The notes beneath the pieces were generated by a model that had not been told where the DNA came from, ran no database searches, and saw only the letters and a program-made list of their open reading frames with translations. The position numbers and the translations under genes are program-made. From Arenicola marina (Eukaryota; Annelida; Polychaeta; Arenicolidae), in the NCBI GenBank assembly GCA_964019135.1, contig OZ025263.1, forward strand, positions 23,807,639-23,871,638: a stretch of DNA of 64,000 nt, in the 5' to 3' direction. Of the stretch, positions 54,593 to 64,000 are shown in pieces (position 1 is the stretch's first letter; every line of letters begins with the position of its first letter).

Positions 54593-57500
54593 GTGCTCTC
54601 CGTTGACGTTGGCCCAGTTACTGTTGTGAATGGTTCTGTCGCCGAAGTTGTCGATCCCGCGGTAGTCGATATTTGTGTTGATGGCGTGGTAAGTGTTGTG
54701 GTTAGCACGGTGGTCGTCGCAGTGGTAGTTTCTGTTGTGGTTGGTGTTGTTGAAATAGTTGTTGTCTGTGTTGTGCTAGCAGTTGTAGTTTCTGTTGTCG
54801 TTGGTGTAGTGGTTTGTGTTGTAGTTTCTGTTGTCGTTGGTGTAGTGGTTTGTGTTGTAGTTTCTGTCGTGGTTGGTGTTGTGGTTTGTGTTGTAGTTTC
54901 TGTCGTGGTCGGTGTTGTGGTTTGTGTTGTAGTTTCCGTTGTGGTTGGTGTTGTGGATTGTGTTGCGGTTTGTGTTGTGGTTTGTGTTGCGGTTGGTGTT
55001 GTAGTTTGTGTTGTAGTTTCCGTTGTGGTTGGTGTTGTGGTTTGTGTTGTGGTTGGTGTTGTAGTTTGTGTTGTAGTTTCCGTTGTGGTTGGTGTTGTGG
55101 TTTGTGTTGTAGTTTCCGTTGTGGTTGGTGTTGTGGTCTGTGTGGTAGTTTCTGTCGTGGTCGGTGTTGTGGTTTGTGTTGTAGTTTCTGTCGTGGTCGG
55201 TGTTGTGGTTTGTGTTGTGGTTTCTGTCGTGGTCGGTGTTGTGGTTTGTGTTGTAGTTTCCGTTGTGGTTGGTGTTGTGGTTTGTGTTGTAGTTTTTGTC
55301 GTGGTTGGTGTTGTGGTTTGCGTTGTAGTTTCTGTTGTAGTTTCCGTTGTGGTTGGTGTTGTGGTCTGTGTGGTAGTTTCTGTCGTTGTCGGTGTTGTGG
55401 TTTGTGTTGTAGTTTCCGTTGTGGTTGGTGTTGTGGTTTGTGTGGTAGTTTCTGTCGTGGTCGGTGTTGTGGTTTGTGTTGTAGTTTCTGTTGTCGTTTC
55501 CGTTGTGGTTGGTGTTGTGGTCTGTGTGGTAGTTTCTGTCGTTGTCGGTGTTGTGGTTTCTGTTGTAGTTTCCGTTGTGGTTGGTGTTGTGGTTTGTGTG
55601 GTAGTTTCTGTCGTGGTTGGTGTTGTGGTTTGCGTTGTAGTTTCTGTTGTAGTTTCCGTTGTGGTTGGTGTTGTGGTCTGTGTGGTAGTTTCTGTCGTTG
55701 TCGGTGTTGTGGTTTGTGTTGTAGTTTCCGTTGTGGTTGGTGTTGTGGTTTGTGTGGTAGTTTCTGTCGTGGTCGGTGTTGTGGTTTGTGTTGTAGTTTC
55801 TGTCGTTGTCGGTGTTGTGGTTTGTGTTGTAGTTTCCGTTGTGGTTGGTGTTGTGGTTTGTGTTGTGGTTTCTGTCGTGGTCGGTGTTGTGGTTTGTGTT
55901 GTAGTTTCCGTTGTGGTTGGTGTCGTGGTTAGTGTTGTGGTTTGTGTTGTGGTTGGTGTTGTAGTTTGTGTTGTAGTTTCCGTTGTGGTTGGTGTTGTGG
56001 TTTGTGTGGTAGTTTCTGTCGTGGTCGGTGTTGTGGTTTGTGTTGTAATTTCCGTTGTGCTTGGTGTTGTGGTTTGTGTTGTAGTTTCTGTTGTGGTTGG
56101 TGTTGTAGTCTGTGTTGTAGTTTGTGTTGTGGTCTGTGTTGTGGTTGGTGTTGTGGTTTGTGTGGTAGTTTTTGTCGTGGTCGGTGTTGTGGTTTGTGTT
56201 GCTGTTTCTGTTGTGGTTGGTGTTGTGCTTGGTGTTGTAGTTTTTGTTGTAGTTTCCGTCGTGGTTGGTGTTGTGGTTTGTGTTGTGGTTTGGGTTGTAG
56301 TTCCTGTTGTGGTTGGTGTTGTGGTTTGCGTTGTTGTTTGTGTTGTAGTTTCTGTCGGGATTTTTGTTGTAGTTTGTGTTGTGGTTGGTGTTGTGATTTG
56401 TGTTGTAGTTTGTGTTATGGTAGGTGTTGTGGTTTGGGTTGTGGTTCCGGTTGTGGTTGGTGTTGTGGTTGGTGTTGTGGTTTGTGCCGTAGTTTCTGTC
56501 GTGGTTGGTGTTGTAGTTTGTGTTGTGGTTTCTATTCTGGTTTGTGATGTGGTTTGTGTTGTAGTTTGTGTTGTGGTTGGTGCTGTGGTTTGGGTTGTAG
56601 TTCCTGTTGTGGTTGGTGTTGTGGTTGGTGTTGTGGTTTGTGTTGTAGTTTCTGTCGCGGTTGAGGTTGCAGTTTCTGTTGTGGTTGGTGTTGTGGTTTG
56701 TGTTGTAGTTTCTTTCGTGGTTGGTGATGTGCTTTTTGTTGTAGTTGCTGTCGTGGTTGGCGTTGTGGTTTGCGTTGTGGTTGGTGTTGTGGTTGATGTT
56801 GTGGTTGGTGTTGTAGTTTCTGTTGTACTTTCCGTTGTGGTTTGTGTTGTGGTTTGTGTTTTGGTTTGTGTTGTGGTTGGTGTTGTGGTTTGTGTTGTTG
56901 TTTCTGTTGTGGTTGGTGTAGTGGTTGGTGTTGTGGTTTGTGTTGTAGTTTCCCTCGTGGTTGGTATTGTGGTCTGTGTTGTTGTTTCTGTTGTGGTTGT
57001 TGTTGTGGTTGGTGTTGTGGTTGGTGTTGTGGTTTGTGTTGTAGTTTCTGTTGTGGTTGGTGTGGGGGTTGATGTTGTAGTTTGTTTTGTACATTCCAAC
57101 GTGGTTGGTGTTGTGGTTTGTGTTGTGGTTGGTGTTGTGGTTTGTGTTGTAGTTTCTGTCGTGGTTGGTGTTGTAGTTTGTGTTGTGGTTGGTGTTGTTG
57201 TTTTGGTGTAGTTTCTTTCGTAGTTGGTGATGTGGTTGGTGTTGTAATTGCTGTCGTGGTTGGTGTTGTGGTTTGTGTTGTAGTTACCGTTGTGGTTGGC
57301 GTTGTGGTTTGTGTCGTGGTTGGGGTTGTGGTTTGTGTTGCAGTTTATGCTGTGGTTGGTGTTGTGGTTTGGGTTGTAGTTCTTGTTGTGGTTGGTGTTG
57401 TGGTTGGTGTTGTTGTTTGTGTTGTAGTTTCTGTCGTGGTTGGTTTTGTAGTTTGTGTTGTGGTTGGTGTTGTGGTTTGGGTTGTAGTTTGTGGTGTGGT

Positions 57501-58524
57501 AGGTGTTGTGGTTTGGGTTGTAGTTCCGGTAGTGGTTGGTGTTGTGGTTGGTGTTGTGGTTTGTGTTGTAGTTTCTGTCGCGGTTGGTGTTGTAGTTTGT
57601 GGTGTGGTTTCCATCGTGGTTGGTGATGTGGTTTGCGTTGTAGTTTGTGTTGTGGTTGGTGTTGTGGTTTGGGTTGTAGTTCCTGTTGTGGTTGGTGTTG
57701 TGGTTGGTGTTGTGGTTTGTGTTGTAGTTTCTGTCGTGGCTGGTGTTGTAGTTTCTGTTGTGGTTGGTGATGAGTATTGTGTTGTAGTTGCTGTCGTGGT
57801 TGGTGTTGTGGCTTGTGTTGTAGTTTCCGTTGCGGTTGGCGTTGTGGTTTGGGTTATGATCGAGGTTTTGGTTGGCGTTGTGGTTTGTGTTGTACTTTCC
57901 GTGGTGATTGGTGTTGTGGTTGGTGTTGTGGTTTGTGTTGTAGTTACCGTCGTGGTTGGTGTTGTGGTTTTTGTTGTAGTTTCTTTCACCGTTGATGATG
58001 TGGTTGGTGTTGTAATTTCTGTCGTGGTTGGTGTTGTAGTTTGTGTTGTAGTTAACGTTGTGGTTGGCGTTGTGGTTTGTGCCGTGGTTGGTGTTGTGGT
58101 TGGTGTTGTGGTTTGTGTTGTATATTACGTTGTGGTTGGTGTTGTGGTTGGTGTTGTGGTCTGTGCGGTAGTTTCTGTTGTGGTCGGTGTTGTGGTTTGT
58201 GTTGTAGTTTCCGTTGTGGTTGGTGTTGTGGTTTGTGTGGTAGTTTCTGTTGTAGCCGGTGTTGTGGTTTGTGTTGTAGTTTCCGTTGTGGTTGGTGTGG
58301 TGTTTTGTGTTGTGGTTTGTGTTGTGGTTGGTGTTGTAGTTTGTGTTGTAGTTTGTGTTGTGGTTGGTGTTGTGGTTTGTGTTGTGGTTTGTGTTGTGGT
58401 TGGTGTTGTAGTTTGTGTTGTGGTGGCTGTGGTAGTTTGTGTTGTAGTGGGTGTGGTTGTTTCAGCTGTAGTGGCCGTTGTTGAACCAGTTGTGGTGGTC
58501 GAGGCTGTAGTGCTTTGAGATGTT
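54593..58524 (-). repeat. Array unit A2 (3,932 bp)
   Basis: Repeats A1 at an offset of exactly 8,020 bp. In the stretches I compared, including all A-specific markers and the translated frames, I found no difference from A1. Confidence 0.85.
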
Positions 58525-61500
58525 GTGCTCTCCGTTGACGTTGGCCCAGTTACTGTTGTGAATGGTTCTGTCGCCGAAGTTGTCGATCCCGCGGTAGTCG
58601 ATATTTGTGTTGATGGCGTGGTAAGTGTTGTGGTTAGCACGGTGGTCGTCGCAGTGGTAGTTTCTGTTGTGGTTGGTGTTGTTGAAATAGTTGCTGTCTG
58701 TGTTGTGCTAGCAGTTGTAGTTTCTGTTGTCGTTGGTGTAGTGGTTTGTGTTGTAGTTTCTGTCGTGGTTGGTGTTGTGGTTTGTGTTGTAGTTTCTGTC
58801 GTGGTCGGTGTTGTGGTTTGTGTTGTAGTTTCCGTTGTGGTTGGTGTTGTGGATTGTGTTGCGGTTTGTGTTGTGGTTTGTGTTGCGGTTGGTGTTGTAG
58901 TTTGTGTTGTAGTTTCCGTTGTGGTTGGTGTTGTGGTTTGTGTTGTGGTTGGTGTTGTAGTTTGTGTTGTAGTTTCCGTCGTGGTTGGTGTTGTGGTTTG
59001 TGTTGTAGTTTCCGTTGTGGTTGGTGTTGTGGTCTGTGTGGTAGTTTCTGTCGTGGTCGGTGTTGTGGTTTGTGTTGTAGTTTCTGTCGTGGTCGGTGTT
59101 GTGGTTTGTGTTGTGGTTTCTGTCGTGGTCGGTGTTGTGGTTTGTGTTGTAGTTTCCGTTGTGGTTGGTGTTGTGGTTTGTGTTGTAGTTTTTGTCGTGG
59201 TTGGTGTTGTGGTTTGCGTTGTAGTTTCTGTTGTAGTTTCCGTTGTGGTTGGTGTTGTGGTCTGTGTGGTAGTTTCTGTCGTTGTCGGTGTTGTGGTTTG
59301 TGTTGTAGTTTCCGTTGTGGTTGGTGTTGTGGTTTGTGTGGTAGTTTCTGTCGTGGTCGGTGTTGTGGTTTGTGTTGTAGTTTCTGTTGTCGTTTCCGTT
59401 GTGGTTGGTGCTGTGGTCTGTGTGGTAGTTTCTGTCGTTGTCGGTGTTGTGGTTTCTGTTGTAGTTTCCGTTGTGGTTGGTGTTGTGGTTTGTGTGGTAG
59501 TTTCTGTCGTGGTTGGTGTTGTGGTTTGCGTTGTAGTTTCTGTTGTAGTTTCCGTTGTGGTTGGTGTTGTGGTCTGTGTGGTAGTTTCTGTCGTTGTCGG
59601 TGTTGTGGTTTGTGTTGTAGTTTCCGTTGTGGTTGGTGTTGTGGTTTGTGTGGTAGTTTCTGTCGTGGTCGGTGTTGTGGTTTGTGTTGTAGTTTCTGTC
59701 GTTGTCGGTGTTGTGGTTTGTGTTGTAGTTTCCGTTGTGGTTGGTGTTGTGGTTTGTGTTGTGGTTTCTGTCGTGGTTGGTGTTGTGGTTTGTGTTGTAG
59801 TTTCCGTTGTGGTTGGTGTCGTGGTTAGTGTTGTGGTTTGTGTTGTGGTTGGTGTTGTAGTTTGTGTTGTAGTTTCCGTTGTGGTTGGTGTTGTGGTTTG
59901 TGTGGTAGTTTCTGTCGTGGTCGGTGTTGTGGTTTGTGTTGTAATTTCCGTTGTGCTTGGTGTTGTGGTTTGTGTTGTAGTTTCTGTTGTGGTTGGTGTT
60001 GTAGTCTGTGTTGTAGTTTGTGTTGTGGTCTGTGTTGTGGTTGGTGTTGTGGTTTGTGTGGTAGTTTTTGTCGTGGTCGGTGTTGTGGTTTGTGTTGCTG
60101 TTTCTGTTGTGGTTGGTGTTGTGCTTGGTGTTGTAGTTTTTGTTGTAGTTTCCGTCGTGGTTGGTGTTGTGGTTTGTGTTGTGGTTTGGGTTGTAGTTCC
60201 TGTTGTGGTTGGTGTTGTGGTTTGCGTTGTTGTTTGTGTTGTAGTTTCTGTCGGGGTTTTTGTTGTAGTTTGTGTTGTGGTTGGTGTTGTGATTTGTGTT
60301 GTAGTTTGTGTTATGGTAGGTGTTGTGGTTTGGGTTGTGGTTCCGGTTGTGGTTGGTGTTGTGGTTGGTGTTGTGGTTTGTGCCGTAGTTTCTGTCGTGG
60401 TTGGTGTTGTAGTTTGTGTTGTGGTTTCTATTCTGGTTTGTGATGTGGTTTGTGTTGTAGTTTGTGTTGTGGTTGGTGTTGTGGTTTGGGTTGTAGTTCC
60501 TGTTGTGGTTGGTGTTGTGGTTGGTGTTGTGGTTTGTGTTGTAGTTTCTGTCGCGGTTGAGGTTGCAGTTTCTGTTGTGGTTGGTGTTGTGGTTTGTGTT
60601 GTAGTTTCTTTCGTGGTTGGTGATGTGCTTTTTGTTGTAGTTGCTGTCGTGGTTGGCGTTGTGGTTTGCGTTGTGGTTGGTGTTGTGGTTGATGTTGTGG
60701 TTGGTGTTGTAGTTTCTGTTGTACTTTCCGTTGTGGTTTGTGTTGTGGTTTGTGTTTTGGTTTGTGTTGTGGTTGGTGTTGTGGTTTGTGTTGTTGTTTC
60801 TGTTGTGGTTGGTGTAGTGGTTGGTGTTGTGGTTTGTGTTGTAGTTTCCCTCGTGGTTGGTATTGTGGTCTGTGTTGTTGTTTCTGTTGTGGTTGTTGTT
60901 GTGGTTGGTGTTGTGGTTGGTGTTGTGGTTTGTGTTGTAGTTTCTGTTGTGGTTGGTGTGGGGGTTGATGTTGTAGTTTGTTTTGTACGTTCCAACGTGG
61001 TTGGTGTTGTGGTTTGTGTTGTGGTTGGTGTTGTGGTTTGTGTTGTAGTTTCTGTCGTGGTTGGTGTTGTAGTTTGTGTTGTGGTTGGTGTTGTTGTTTT
61101 GGTGTAGTTTCTTTCGTAGTTGGTGATGTGGTTGGTGTTGTAATTGCTGTCGTGGTTGGTGTTGTGGTTTGTGTTGTAGTTACCGTTGTGGTTGGCGTTG
61201 TGGTTTGTGTCGTGGTTGGGGTTGTGGTTTGTGTTGCAGTTTATGCTGTGGTTGGTGTTGTGGTTTGGGTTGTAGTTCTTGTTGTGGTTGGTGTTGTGGT
61301 TGGTGTTGTTGTTTGTGTTGTAGTTTCTGTCGTGGTTGGTTTTGTAGTTTGTGTTGTGGTTGGTGTTGTGGTTTGGGTTGTAGTTTGTGGTGTGGTAGGT
61401 GTTGTGGTTTGGGTTGTAGTTCCGGTAGTGGTTGGTGTTGTGGTTGGTGTTGTGGTTTGTGTTGTAGTTTCTGTCGCGGTTGGTGTTGTAGTTTGTGGTG

Positions 61501-62612
61501 TGGTTTCCATCGTGGTTGGTGATGTGGTTTGCGTTGTAGTTTGTGTTGTGGTTGGTGTTGTGGTTTGGGTTGTAGTTCCTGTTGTGGTTGGTGTTGTGGT
61601 TGGTGTTGTGGTTTGTGTTGTAGTTTCTGTCGTGGCTGGTGTTGTAGTTTCTGTTGTGGTTGGTGATGTGCTTTGTGTTGTAGTTGCTGTCGTGGTTGGT
61701 GTTGTGGCTTGTGTTGTAGTTTCCGTTGCGGTTGGCGTTGTGGTTTGGGTTATGATCGAGGTTTTGGTTGGCGTTGTGGTTTGTGTTGTACGTTCCGTGG
61801 TGATTGGTGTTGTGGTTGGTGTTGTGGTTTGTGTTGTAGTTACCGTCGTGGTTGGTGTTGTGGTTTTTGTTGTAGTTTCTTTCACCGTTGATGATGTGGT
61901 TGGTGTTGTAATTTCTGTCGTGGTTGGTGTTGTAGTTTGTGTTGTAGTTAACGTTGTGGTTGGCGTTGTGGTTTGTGCCGTGGTTGGTGTTGTGGTTGGT
62001 GTTGTGGTTTGTGTTGTATATTACGTTGTGGTTGGTGTTGTGGTTGGTGTTGTGGTCTGTGTGGTAGTTTCTGTCGTTGTCGGTGTTGTGGTTTGTGTTG
62101 TAGTTTCCGTTGTGGTTGGTGTTGTGGTTTGTGTTGTGGTTTCTGTCGTGGTCGGTGTTGTGGTTTGTGTTGTAGTTTCCGTTGTGGTTGGTGTCGTGGT
62201 TAGTGTTGTGGTTTGTGTTGTGGTTGGTGTTGTAGTTGGTGTTGTGGTTTGTGTGGTAGTTTCTGTTGTGGTCGGTGTTGTGGTTTGTGTTGTAGTTTCC
62301 GTTGTGGTTGGTGTTGTGGTTTGTGTGGTAGTTTCTGTTGTAGCCGGTGTTGTGGTTTGTGTTGTAGTTTCCGTTGTGGTTGGTGTGGTGTTTTGTATTG
62401 TGGTTTGTGTTGTGGTTGGTGTTGTAGTTTGTGTTGTAGTTTGTGTTGTGGTTGGTGTTGTGGTTTGTGTTGTGGTTTGTGTTGTGGTTGGTGTTGTAGT
62501 TTGTGTTGTGGTGGCTGTGGTAGTTTGTGTTGTAGTGGGTGTGGTTGTTTCAGCTGTAGTGGCCGTTGTTGAACCAGTTGTGGTGGTCGAGGCTGTAGTG
62601 CTTTGAGATGTT
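58525..62612 (-). repeat. Array unit B2 (4,088 bp)
   Basis: Repeats B1 at an offset of exactly 8,020 bp, with the B-specific markers and the 192-bp insertion. I saw no difference from B1 in the stretches compared. Confidence 0.85.
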
Positions 62613-64000
62613 GTGCTCTCCGTTGACGTTGGCCCAGTTACTGTTGTGAATGGTTCTGTCGCCGAAGTTGTCGATCCCGCGGTAGTCGATATTTGTGTTG
62701 ATGGCGTGGTAAGTGTTGTGGTTAGCACGGTGGTCGTCGCAGTGGTAGTTTCTGTTGTGGTTGGTGTTGTTGAAATAGTTGTTGTCTGTGTTGTGCTAGC
62801 AGTTGTAGTTTCTGTTGTCGTTGGTGTAGTGGTTTGTGTTGTAGTTTCTGTTGTCGTTGGTGTAGTGGTTTGTGTTGTAGTTTCTGTCGTGGTTGGTGTT
62901 GTGGTTTGTGTTGTAGTTTCTGTCGTGGTCGGTGTTGTGGTTTGTGTTGTAGTTTCCGTTGTGGTTGGTGTTGTGGATTGTGTTGCGGTTTGTGTTGTGG
63001 TTTGTGTTGCGGTTGGTGTTGTAGTTTGTGTTGTAGTTTCCGTTGTGGTTGGTGTTGTGGTTTGTGTTGTGGTTGGTGTTGTAGTTTGTGTTGTAGTTTC
63101 CGTTGTGGTTGGTGTTGTGGTTTGTGTTGTAGTTTCCGTTGTGGTTGGTGTTGTGGTCTGTGTGGTAGTTTCTGTCGTGGTCGGTGTTGTGGTTTGTGTT
63201 GTAGTTTCTGTCGTGGTCGGTGTTGTGGTTTGTGTTGTGGTTTCTGTCGTGGTCGGTGTTGTGGTTTGTGTTGTAGTTTCCGTTGTGGTTGGTGTTGTGG
63301 TTTGTGTTGTAGTTTTTGTCGTGGTTGGTGTTGTGGTTTGCGTTGTAGTTTCTGTTGTAGTTTCCGTTGTGGTTGGTGTTGTGGTCTGTGTGGTAGTTTC
63401 TGTCGTTGTCGGTGTTGTGGTTTGTGTTGTAGTTTCCGTTGTGGTTGGTGTTGTGGTTTGTGTGGTAGTTTCTGTCGTGGTCGGTGTTGTGGTTTGTGTT
63501 GTAGTTTCTGTTGTCGTTTCCGTTGTGGTTGGTGTTGTGGTCTGTGTGGTAGTTTCTGTCGTTGTCGGTGTTGTGGTTTCTGTTGTAGTTTCCGTTGTGG
63601 TTGGTGTTGTGGTTTGTGTGGTAGTTTCTGTCGTGGTTGGTGTTGTGGTTTGCGTTGTAGTTTCTGTTGTAGTTTCCGTTGTGGTTGGTGTTGTGGTCTG
63701 TGTGGTAGTTTCTGTCGTTGTCGGTGTTGTGGTTTGTGTTGTAGTTTCCGTTGTGGTTGGTGTTGTGGTTTGTGTGGTAGTTTCTGTCGTGGTCGGTGTT
63801 GTGGTTTGTGTTGTAGTTTCTGTCGTTGTCGGTGTTGTGGTTTGTGTTGTAGTTTCCGTTGTGGTTGGTGTTGTGGTTTGTGTTGTGGTTTCTGTCGTGG
63901 TCGGTGTTGTGGTTTGTGTTGTAGTTTCCGTTGTGGTTGGTGTCGTGGTTAGTGTTGTGGTTTGTGTTGTGGTTGGTGTTGTAGTTTGTGTTGTAGTTTC
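62613..64000 (-). repeat. Array unit A3, partial, cut by the window end
   Basis: Third A-type unit, including the extra 36-bp repeat near 62813-62848. It matches A2 at offset 8,020 up to the end of the window, so the array continues beyond base 64000 by an unknown amount. Confidence 0.8.

Larger units (their letters stand above)
49178..64000 (-). pseudogene. Interrupted upstream part of the Thr/Gln mucin array
   Basis: The same TTTPTTTETTTQ repeat continues upstream for 14.8 kb and off the right edge, but it is not one open frame. Each ~4-kb unit carries a 1-bp loss (about 49178-49190, 53074-53086, 57198-57210 and 61094-61106), a TAA at 49325, 53221, 57345 and 61241, and a second TAA at 50105, 54001, 58125 and 62021. 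Around the stops the frame stays Thr-rich on both sides. I see no pyrimidine tract or credible acceptor that would splice them out. The unit lengths 3,932 and 4,088 both leave remainder 2 on division by 3. The breaks therefore predate the amplification. It may be a decayed array of the host mucin gene, an untranslated upstream region, or a consensus error copied by the assembler. Confidence 0.5.

Noticed and set aside
46756-57094. Minus-strand Asn/His-rich frames (NTNHNTNHN)
   Set aside because: Out-of-frame reading of the same Thr array; the true frame has Pro/Glu-punctuated units and ends at a matching donor.
6239-63087. Very long Val-rich plus-strand reading frames (VVVGVVVAVVVS type), up to nearly 4,000 residues
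   Set aside because: They are the antisense of ACN Thr codons, shifted one base (GTT/GTC/GTG). All splice sites and spacer homology support the minus strand.
45705-63952. Plus-strand Cys-rich frames (CCCGWCCG...), looking like Cys-rich peptide or metallothionein-like genes
   Set aside because: They are an in-register antisense reading of ACA/ACC/ACG codons (TGT, GGT, CGT). No start context, signal peptide or splice structure.

Overview
The window looks like metazoan nuclear DNA: long introns, consensus splice sites, AT-rich non-coding sequence and one enormous low-complexity coding locus. Nothing in it identifies the species; a marine invertebrate would fit, but that is a guess. Almost everything belongs, in my reading, to ONE minus-strand gene for a giant mucin. 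Its extreme Thr-rich arrays lead into a SEA domain, and the gene runs off both ends of the window. The long Val-rich and Cys-rich plus-strand reading frames are antisense shadows of Thr codons.

Layout in the direction of transcription (high to low coordinates): (1) 64000-45572, a Thr/Gln/Pro/Glu array of about 4-kb units arranged as an A-B dimer of 8,020 bp, present 2.2 times with no difference seen between dimers. Each unit carries the same two in-frame stops and a 1-bp frameshift; only the proximal ~3.6 kb is cleanly open. It ends in a consensus donor. (2) 44605-44582, a 24-bp microexon. (3) 42107-6288, a single 35.8-kb exon, open throughout, built from the 36-bp unit TTTPTTTETTTA with nine spacer modules. 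(4) 5243-5208, a 36-bp Thr/Ser exon. (5) 4612-4470, 2755-2682 and 2017-1884, three exons forming one SEA domain with a GSIIV cleavage-type motif; the last two are joined by a GC-AG intron. (6) 1591-1526 and 225-160, two 66-bp exons, the second a Thr-rich exon carrying the same FTT.TG core as the array spacers. The start codon and signal peptide lie beyond base 64000; the C-terminus lies beyond base 1.

Every splice junction in this chain is phase-consistent, and most exons are symmetric phase 1-1. That is the main support for joining the two arrays and the small exons into one gene. The introns hold an E-box-bearing 45/52-bp minisatellite (42236-42780), a 39-bp minisatellite (4660-5090) and a ~1.5-kb foldback element (2960-4440).

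Predicted role: a secreted or membrane-tethered, heavily O-glycosylated mucin whose SEA domain may self-cleave. The unresolved problem is that array 1 cannot be translated as assembled, because its units are not a multiple of three and carry stops. It may be degenerate, untranslated, or mis-assembled.
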